Position numbers and translations under genes: made by a program
Notes under the pieces: model-generated
Database searches by the model: none
Seen by the model: only the letters and a program-made list of their open reading frames with translations
Told to the model about the DNA's origin: nothing
Origin: Cellulomonas sp. ES6
GTDB lineage: Bacteria > Actinomycetota > Actinomycetes > Actinomycetales > Cellulomonadaceae
Direction of reading: 5' to 3'
Assembly (NCBI RefSeq): GCF_030053835.1
Contig: NZ_CP125655.1
Location: 3,658,001 to 3,722,000 of the forward strand
Length of the DNA: 64,000 bases
In this document: positions 59,120-64,000 of the stretch, in pieces
Position numbering within the stretch: position 1 is the first letter of the stretch
Layout of the letters: each line of letters opens with the position of its first letter

Positions 59120-59808
59120 TGGCGGTCTTCGCGCACGGGCAGCTCCGGCTCTACCTGCTCTCGCTGCTGGAGGACGGCCCGCGCCACGGGTACGAGCTCA
59201 TCACGGCGCTGTCCGACCGGTTCGGCGGCCTGTACCGGCCGAGTGCGGGCACGGTGTACCCGCGGCTGGCGCGGCTGCAGGAGGACGGGCTGGTCGCGCG
59301 GACGCAGGAGGGCCGCACGGCCACGTACGCGCTCACGGACCGGGGGCGGCAGGAGCTGCGCGACCGGCGGGCCGACCTGGTCGCCCTCGAGCACGACGTG
59401 GCCCGGTCGGTGCGGGAGCTCGCGGCGCAGGTGCGGACCGACGTGGTCGGGTCGATGGCGGGGCTGCGCGCGGAGCTCGCGGCGGCGGCCCAGCAGGCCC
59501 GGGCCGGGGCCCCGGCCGGGTCGGACGGTGCGCCCGGGGCGCCGGGGGCACCCGGGACGGACGCGCGGGACGACGCCGGGCGGCACGGCGCGCCGGGCGA
59601 GCCGGACCGCGCCGCGCGGCGGGAGCAGCGGGCCGCGCACCGGCGCCGGGTGCGTGCCGAGGCGGACCTCGCCGCGTTCCGGACGCAGGTCCGCGCCGCC
59701 CTGCGGGAGGCCGAGCAGCGAGGCGGCATCACGCCGCTGACCGCCGAGACGGTCCGGACCGTCCTGGCGAGCGCCCGGGCGGCGATCGAGGCGACGCTGC
59801 CCCGGTGA
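59119..59808 (+). CDS. PadR-family transcriptional regulator
   Basis: 229 residues. Winged helix at 1-90: YLLSLLEDGPRHGYELITAL, GGLYRPSAGTVYPRLARLQEDGLVARTQEGRTATYALTDRG. The middle is helical, then an Ala/Gly/Pro-rich linker (about 135-165) and a basic C-terminal helical region. It probably represses the operon through the GATATATC site. Signal unknown. It converges with the next gene, with only seven bases between. Confidence 0.9.
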   Translation: MAVFAHGQLRLYLLSLLEDGPRHGYELITALSDRFGGLYRPSAGTVYPRLARLQEDGLVARTQEGRTATYALTDRGRQELRDRRADLVALEHDVARSVRELAAQVRTDVVGSMAGLRAELAAAAQQARAGAPAGSDGAPGAPGAPGTDARDDAGRHGAPGEPDRAARREQRAAHRRRVRAEADLAAFRTQVRAALREAEQRGGITPLTAETVRTVLASARAAIEATLPR

Positions 59809-59815
59809 CGCCGGG

Positions 59816-60415
59816 CTAGACCACGTCCTCCGGGAGCCCGAGCCAGGCGTTCCAGTGCGAGTGCAGCACGAGCCACGCCATGAGGCCGTACCCGGCCTGG
59901 CCCGGCAGGGCGCCGTCGCCGGCGGCGAGGTCCGCGAGCCACTGCTCGTGCCCGGCGAGCGGCGTGAACGTGTCGACGTAGGGCACGCGGCGCCGGGTGG
60001 TGACGTCGGCGAACGCGGCGGACAGGTCCGCGAGCGTGGTCGCGTCGACCCCCGCGCCGGGCGGCGGCCCGACGACGAACGCCGGCATGCGCCGCTGCTC
60101 CGCGGCGTCGAGGACGTTGGCGAGGTTGAGCCGGCTGCGGGCCAGGGAGAGTCCGGCGAGCGCGTCGGCCCGGCCGAGCGCGACGACCAGCCGGGTCTCG
60201 ACCTCCGGGGAGGTGCGCCGGGCGACCTCCTCCTCCCACCGGGCGGACAGGCCGGTGGTCGTCTCCCCGGGCACCGCCAGGGTGAGCACCGTCGGGGGCA
60301 GCGGGGCGGCCGTGCGGGCGGCGACGCGGCCGACCCAGCCCAGCGCGCGGGGGTCGCCCGCCCCGGCGGCCAGCTCGTCCCCGACCACCACCAGGCGCAG
60401 CGCCTGCTCGCCCAC
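59816..60415 (-). CDS. SGNH/GDSL-fold protein lacking catalytic residues
   Basis: 199 residues with the SGNH-hydrolase layout: RLVVVGDELAAGAGDPRALGWVGRVAART is block I, but the nucleophile Ser of GDSL is Glu14. Block III GxND reads GRAD (81-84), so the oxyanion Asn is gone. Block V DGxHP reads DGALP (167-171), so the catalytic His is missing. All other landmarks are kept and the frame is open. It is likely a non-catalytic binding protein. GTG start at 60415; the upstream site is weak. Confidence 0.75.
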   Translation of the reverse strand: MGEQALRLVVVGDELAAGAGDPRALGWVGRVAARTAAPLPPTVLTLAVPGETTTGLSARWEEEVARRTSPEVETRLVVALGRADALAGLSLARSRLNLANVLDAAEQRRMPAFVVGPPPGAGVDATTLADLSAAFADVTTRRRVPYVDTFTPLAGHEQWLADLAAGDGALPGQAGYGLMAWLVLHSHWNAWLGLPEDVV

Positions 60416-60557
60416 GTCCGTCCCCGTCCTCTCGGTGCCGCGCGGCGGTGGCCGCGCACGTGCGGGGTCCAGTGTCGCAGCCGTGCGGTCCGGGAGCCGG
60501 TGCGACGCGCGCACGGCGGGGTGGCCGCGCGGTCCCCGTGCCGGGACCGCGCGGCGC

Positions 60558-60707
60558 TCAGCGCAGGCGGCTGCCCTCGGTCCAGTCGTGCCGCGACGGG
60601 GGCGGGGGCCGGTGCCCGAGGCCGTCATGGCGGACCGTGTCGACGAGGCGCGCCGTGAGCCAGACGAGGAGGGTCAGCAGGCCGAGGAGGAGGATCGTGA
60701 TCGCCAT
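60558..60707 (-). CDS. Small single-pass membrane protein, 49 residues
   Basis: Begins MAITILLLGLLTLLVWLTAR, a single membrane helix, followed by a polar tail with HRPPPPSRHDW. No known function. CAGGAT lies seven bases before the ATG. It is divergent from the GlxA-type regulator and shares a 91-base intergenic region with two repeated dyads. Confidence 0.65.
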   Translation of the reverse strand: MAITILLLGLLTLLVWLTARLVDTVRHDGLGHRPPPPSRHDWTEGSRLR

Positions 60708-60732
60708 GGCAGGAATCCTGCCGACATCGATG

Positions 60733-60791
60733 TCCCGCCACGAGTGGCAGGAGGGCCGTATCTCGTCGAGATCCCGCCAGACGTGGCATCC
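60733..60791. promoter_or_regulatory. Paired dyad repeats upstream of the GlxA-type regulator
   Basis: Two related 20-mers, TCCCGCCACGAGTGGCAGGA (60733-60752) and TCCCGCCAGACGTGGCATCC (60772-60791), each contain a GCCA..TGGC dyad, 39 bases apart. Between them is a separate perfect dyad ATCTCG-T-CGAGAT (60760-60772). The second 20-mer covers the likely -10 (CATCCT, 60787-60792). They are good candidates for autoregulatory operators. Confidence 0.55.
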
Positions 60792-60798
60792 TGGCCGC

Positions 60799-61779
60799 AT
60801 GTTGCGACGCGTGGCCGCCATCGCGGTCCCCGGGGTGGCCGCCTTCGAGCTCGGGCTCGTGTGCGAGGTCTTCGGCATCGACCGCTCCGACACGGGCGGT
60901 CCGCGGTTCGACTTCACCGTGTGCACCCCGGAGCCGGGCCCCCTGCCGATGAAGCAGGGCCTGCGGCTCGACGTGCCGGCCGGGCTGGAGGCCACGGCCG
61001 ACGCCGACCTCGTGATCGCGCTGCCGTACGGGGCCCCGTACGAGCTGCCCGCGCCGGTGCTGCAGGCGCTGCGGCACGCGCACGAGCGCGGGGCCTGGGT
61101 GATGAGCATCTGCTCGGGGACGTTCGCGCTCGGGGAGGCCGGCCTGCTGGACGGTCGGCGCTGCACCACGCACTGGATGTACGCCGACGACCTGGCGCGC
61201 CGGTTCCCCGCCGCGGACGTCGACCCGGCGGTGCTCTACGTGGAGGACCGGGGCGTCATCAGCAGCGCCGGCACCGCGGCCGGCATCGACGCCTGCCTCC
61301 ACCTCGTGCGGCGGGAGCTGGGGGCGCGCGACGCCGCCGCCATCGCCCGGCGCATGGTGGTGCCGCCGCACCGCGACGGCGGCCAGGCGCAGTACGTCGA
61401 GACGCCGCTGCCGTGCGACGCGGACACCCTGGCGCCGCTGCTGGCGTGGCTCGTCGAGCACCTGGACGAGGAGCTCACCGTCCCGGACCTCGCCGCGCGG
61501 GCGCTGATGTCCGAGCGCACCTTCGCGCGGCGGTTCCGCGCCGAGACCGGGACCACGCCCGCCGCCTGGATCACCCGGCAGCGGCTCGTGCGGGCCCAGG
61601 AGATGCTGGAGCGCACGGCGGCCGGGGTCGAGGACGTCGCCAGGGCGAGCGGGTTCGGCAGCGCGGCGATCCTGCGGCACCACTTCGCGCGCGTCCTCGG
61701 CACGAGCCCCCAGGCCTACCGCCGGCAGTTCGCGTGCACGGACGACGCGGAGCGCGCGGCGGCGGCAGCCGTGGCATGA
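60799..61779 (+). CDS. GlxA-family regulator (DJ-1/PfpI domain plus AraC HTH)
   Basis: 326 residues. The N-terminal DJ-1/PfpI-like domain (about 1-185) includes VAAFELGLVCEVFGIDRS, ADLVIALPYG and the nucleophile-elbow segment MSICSGTFALGEAGLLDGRRCTTHW. The AraC C-terminus (about 215-315) has LAARALMSERTFARRFRAETGTTPAAWI and VEDVARASGFGSAAILRHHF. Family members sense unknown metabolites and regulate nearby genes. ATG start with CATCCT six bases upstream and no Shine-Dalgarno. Confidence 0.9.
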   Translation: MLRRVAAIAVPGVAAFELGLVCEVFGIDRSDTGGPRFDFTVCTPEPGPLPMKQGLRLDVPAGLEATADADLVIALPYGAPYELPAPVLQALRHAHERGAWVMSICSGTFALGEAGLLDGRRCTTHWMYADDLARRFPAADVDPAVLYVEDRGVISSAGTAAGIDACLHLVRRELGARDAAAIARRMVVPPHRDGGQAQYVETPLPCDADTLAPLLAWLVEHLDEELTVPDLAARALMSERTFARRFRAETGTTPAAWITRQRLVRAQEMLERTAAGVEDVARASGFGSAAILRHHFARVLGTSPQAYRRQFACTDDAERAAAAAVA

Positions 61780-61830
61780 GCTCGCACGACTTCACCCGCC
61801 GGATGCATACAAAACGGACATAGGGACGCC

Positions 61831-61836
61831 TAGCGT
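61831..61836 (+). promoter_or_regulatory. Possible -10 element of the GNAT-like gene
   Basis: TAGCGT follows an unusually AT-rich stretch (ATGCATACAAAACGG, 61803-61817). Transcription would begin near 61843, 40 bases before the ATG. There is no clear -35. Confidence 0.35.
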
Positions 61837-61882
61837 GGCTCGGAGCCGGGGGAGGCCCGGCGTCCCCGTGCCCGGAGGCGAC

Positions 61883-63028
61883 ATGCAGGTCAGGCTTCTC
61901 CCGCTCGTCGACGTCACCGCCGAGGAGGGGAGGGCCTGGCAGGACCTGGCCTCGGACGCCGTGGCCCCCAACATGTGCCTGGACCCGCGCCAGCTCCTGG
62001 CCGCCCGGCACCTCGGGGAGCGCGTCGCCGACCTCCGGCTGCTCGTCGTGACCGAGGGCGCACGCTGGCTCGCCGTGCTGGCGCTGACCACGAAGCGGGT
62101 GATCCCGCGCCTTCCCGTCCAGGCGCTCACCACGGGCGGGGACTACATGACCCTCGAGTCCGACCGCCACCACCCGCTGGTGCGCCGCGGGCGGGCCGTC
62201 GAGGCGCTCGACGCCCTGCTGCGGGGCGCCCCGACCGTGGGCCTGCCCGGGCTCGCGCTCCTGCGCCGGTTCCCCCTCGAGGGCCCGCTCGCCGACGCGC
62301 TCGCCGAGGTGGTGCGGCGCCGGCGGCTGCCCGTCGTCGAGCGCTCCCGGGAGACCGGGGCGTGGGCGCCGCGCGAGGCGTTCACGGTGCTCGACGTCCC
62401 CGACCCGGTGGACGGCGTCATCGTCGACCCGCCGCTGTCGACCGCGCACCTGCGCCCCGGGGACGCCCAGAAGCTCCGCCGCGTCGTGCGCGGCATCACG
62501 CGTGAGACCGGCGAGCCGATCGCGCTGCACCTCGAGGCCGCCCGGCCCGACGCGGACGACCGGTTCGTCGAGCTGCAGTCCGCCGGGTGGAAGGGCGACA
62601 CGGACCGCGGAGGGGCGGCCGTCGGGCTGGACCCGCGCCGCGAGCACTGGTTCCGCGACGCCGCCCGGGCGTTCCGGGAGGACGGCGACCTCGCGGTGCT
62701 GCGCCTCGCCGCCGGACCGCACACGCTGTGGACCGGGTACCTCGCGCGCTCGGGCGGCGGCTGGTTCGGGATGCTCGACGCGTACGACGAGCGGTTCCGG
62801 AAGTTCAGCCCGGGGTCCGTCGGCCGGGTCGTCGCCATGACGTACCTGCTGGGCGCCACGGACGCCCCGTTCGTCGACCCGGGCTTCGGGTCGCACTACG
62901 CCGTCGGCGCCCGCCTGTGGCCCGCGCCGCGCACCCAGGTGGACCTGCTGCTGCCCGCCGGGGGGCTCGCCGCGCACGCGCTCGTGCGGGCGGTGCCGCT
63001 GGCCCGGCGCCTCGGCCTGGCCGGGTGA
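61883..63028 (+). CDS. GNAT-fold (Acetyltransf_6-like) protein
   Basis: 381 residues. The N-terminal half has ASDAVAPNMCLDPRQLLAARHLG and LTTGGDYMTLESDRHHPLVRRG; the C-terminal half has VELQSAGWKGDTDRGG, HWFRDAARAFREDGDLAVLRLAAG, KFSPGSVGRVVAMTYLLGA. The double-GNAT layout and FSPG/KGD-type motifs resemble proteins in the BioF2/CelD-like acetyltransferase group that act on polysaccharide or lipid precursors. Substrate unknown. ATG with GGAGG; an upstream in-frame start at 61835 is possible but unsupported. Confidence 0.75.
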   Translation: MQVRLLPLVDVTAEEGRAWQDLASDAVAPNMCLDPRQLLAARHLGERVADLRLLVVTEGARWLAVLALTTKRVIPRLPVQALTTGGDYMTLESDRHHPLVRRGRAVEALDALLRGAPTVGLPGLALLRRFPLEGPLADALAEVVRRRRLPVVERSRETGAWAPREAFTVLDVPDPVDGVIVDPPLSTAHLRPGDAQKLRRVVRGITRETGEPIALHLEAARPDADDRFVELQSAGWKGDTDRGGAAVGLDPRREHWFRDAARAFREDGDLAVLRLAAGPHTLWTGYLARSGGGWFGMLDAYDERFRKFSPGSVGRVVAMTYLLGATDAPFVDPGFGSHYAVGARLWPAPRTQVDLLLPAGGLAAHALVRAVPLARRLGLAG

Positions 63029-63033
63029 GACGC

Positions 63034-63079
63034 CGCCGCCCCCGCGCCGGTCCCGGAGGGGGACGGCGCGGGGGCGGCG
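63034..63079. terminator. Bidirectional terminator between the GNAT-like gene and kgd
   Basis: A perfect 16-base-pair outer stem (63034-63049 with 63064-63079) plus an inner TCCC/GGGA pairing. It is located between convergent genes. Confidence 0.75.
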
Positions 63080-63094
63080 CGGGTACCGGGAGGC

Positions 63095-64000
63095 TCAGCG
63101 TTCGAAGGCCGCCCGCAGCAGGTCCGCCTGCTCCGCCTGGTGCACCTTCGCGGAGCCCGCCGCGGTGGACGCCGACGCCGGGCGGGAGACCGCCCGCACC
63201 GGGGCGCCGACCACCTGCGGCAGCGCCATCGACATGAAGCTCCACGGCCCCTGGTTGCGCGGCTCGTCCTGCACCCACACCAGCTCGGCGCCGTCGAACG
63301 GCGCGAGCGCGGCGCGCAGGCCCTCGTGGTCGAGCGGGTAGAGCTGCTCGAACCGGAGCACCGCCGTGCGCTCGTCGCCGAGCTTCTCGCGCTGCGCCAC
63401 GAGGTCCCAGTAGACCTTGCCGGAGCAGAGCAGCACGCGGTCGACCCGCGCCGCGTCCCTCGCCGCCACGTCGTCGCCGATGACCGGCCGGAACGTGCCC
63501 GACGTGAAGTCCTCGACCGCCGACGCCCCGGCCTTGAGCCGCAGCATCGACTTCGGCGTGAACACCACGAGCGGGCGGCGCGGGCGCGTGTACGCCTGGT
63601 GCCGCAGCAGGTGGAAGTACGAGGCGGGCGTCGTGGGCTGCGCCACCGTCATGTTGCCCTCGGCGCACAGCTGCAGGAACCGCTCGATGCGGGCCGACGA
63701 GTGGTCCGGGCCCTGGCCCTCGTAGCCGTGGGGGAGCAGCAGCACGACGGACGAGTGCTGGCCCCACTTCTGCTCGGCGGAGGAGATGAACTCGTCGATG
63801 ACCGTCTGCGCGCCGTTGACGAAGTCGCCGAACTGCGCCTCCCACAGCACCAGGGCGTCGGGACGCTCGACGGAGTAGCCGTACTCGAACCCGAGCGCGG
63901 CGTACTCCGACAGCGAGGAGTCGTACACCCAGAACTTCGCCTGGTCGGCGGACAGGTACAGCAGCGGGGTCCACTCCGCGCCGGTCTCCCGGTCGTGCAG
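63095..64000 (-). CDS. kgd: 2-oxoglutarate decarboxylase/dehydrogenase E1 (Kgd), C-terminal part
   Basis: 301 residues, open to the right edge. The visible part is the C-terminal third of the thiamine-diphosphate enzyme: SLSEYAALGFEYGYSVERPDALVLWEAQFGDFVNGAQ, then HSSVVLLLPHGYEGQGPDHSSARIERFLQLCAE, QAYTRPRRPLVVFTPKSMLR and the C-terminal WVQDEPRNQGPWSFM. In actinobacteria this is the multifunctional E1/E2-type Kgd protein of the citric acid cycle. The start lies outside the window. It competes with gdhA, also in this window, for 2-oxoglutarate. Confidence 0.95.
   Translation of the reverse strand: MHDRETGAEWTPLLYLSADQAKFWVYDSSLSEYAALGFEYGYSVERPDALVLWEAQFGDFVNGAQTVIDEFISSAEQKWGQHSSVVLLLPHGYEGQGPDHSSARIERFLQLCAEGNMTVAQPTTPASYFHLLRHQAYTRPRRPLVVFTPKSMLRLKAGASAVEDFTSGTFRPVIGDDVAARDAARVDRVLLCSGKVYWDLVAQREKLGDERTAVLRFEQLYPLDHEGLRAALAPFDGAELVWVQDEPRNQGPWSFMSMALPQVVGAPVRAVSRPASASTAAGSAKVHQAEQADLLRAAFER

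Overview
The window is about 75% GC, nearly all coding, and full of GTG starts and four-base GTGA/ATGA start-stop overlaps. The gene content is typical of a high-GC Gram-positive actinobacterium: the mtrA-mtrB-lpqB-(comF)-hpf-secA block, a SigR/RsrA redox switch, an Rv3235-type protein beside secA, the 24-residue ribosomal protein bL37, a long hibernation factor and a Kgd-type 2-oxoglutarate enzyme. I read it as a chromosomal segment of a Cellulomonas-like member of the Micrococcales. The genus is an inference from style and gene content. I see no insertion sequence, prophage, CRISPR array, tRNA or rRNA.

Layout. 1-4.2 kb: a MurNAc recycling locus, murQ-murP-mupG, divergent from the RpiR-type regulator murR. 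4.3-5.6 kb: a PucR-type regulator. 5.7-15.4 kb: a nine-gene minus-strand operon with a peptide-type ABC importer (binding protein, two permeases, two ATPases), two luciferase-like flavin/F420 enzymes, an M24 hydrolase and a threonine-synthase-like PLP enzyme. This is the best candidate for an undescribed catabolic or salvage pathway. 15.8-20 kb: an acetyltransferase-like protein, SpoIIM and RDD membrane proteins, and gdhA. 20-29.3 kb: an iron/siderophore island with a heterodimeric ABC pair, an AraC regulator, an iron-siderophore binding protein, a siderophore-interacting reductase, two FecCD permeases and a FecE ATPase. Two DtxR/IdeR-like iron boxes lie at its promoters. 29.3-33.6 kb: a MarR/ABC exporter pair, a CoA-binding protein and an AlkZ-like DNA glycosylase. 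33.6-39.4 kb: a DUF58-MoxR-DUF4350-DUF4129-membrane protein operon. 39.6-50 kb: mtrAB-lpqB, a frameshifted comF, hpf, a YcaQ-like glycosylase and secA. 50-57 kb: an Rv3235-like protein, a DUF6912-type protein, hisN-rsgA-aroA, a DoxX protein, sigR-rsrA and bL37. 57-64 kb: a lone PilT-type ATPase, a DUF4097/PadR pair, an SGNH-fold protein that has lost its catalytic residues, a GlxA-type regulator, a GNAT-like protein and the C-terminal third of kgd.

Three signals stand out beyond gene calling. First, at least ten genes have a (T/C)AnnnT hexamer exactly six bases before the start codon and no ribosome-binding site, which is the signature of leaderless mRNA. Second, the two half-ABC transporters beside the iron genes are damaged in complementary ways: one lost Walker A, the Walker B Asp and the switch His, the other lost only the LSGGQ signature, so together they can form a single complete ATP site. 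One iron box overlaps the -10 of this pair. Third, sigR has a SigR-type promoter placed just before an in-frame upstream ATG, which predicts a long, stress-induced isoform.

All coordinates and translations were worked out by eye from the sequence. Family assignments rest on recognised motifs and remembered family features, with no database search.
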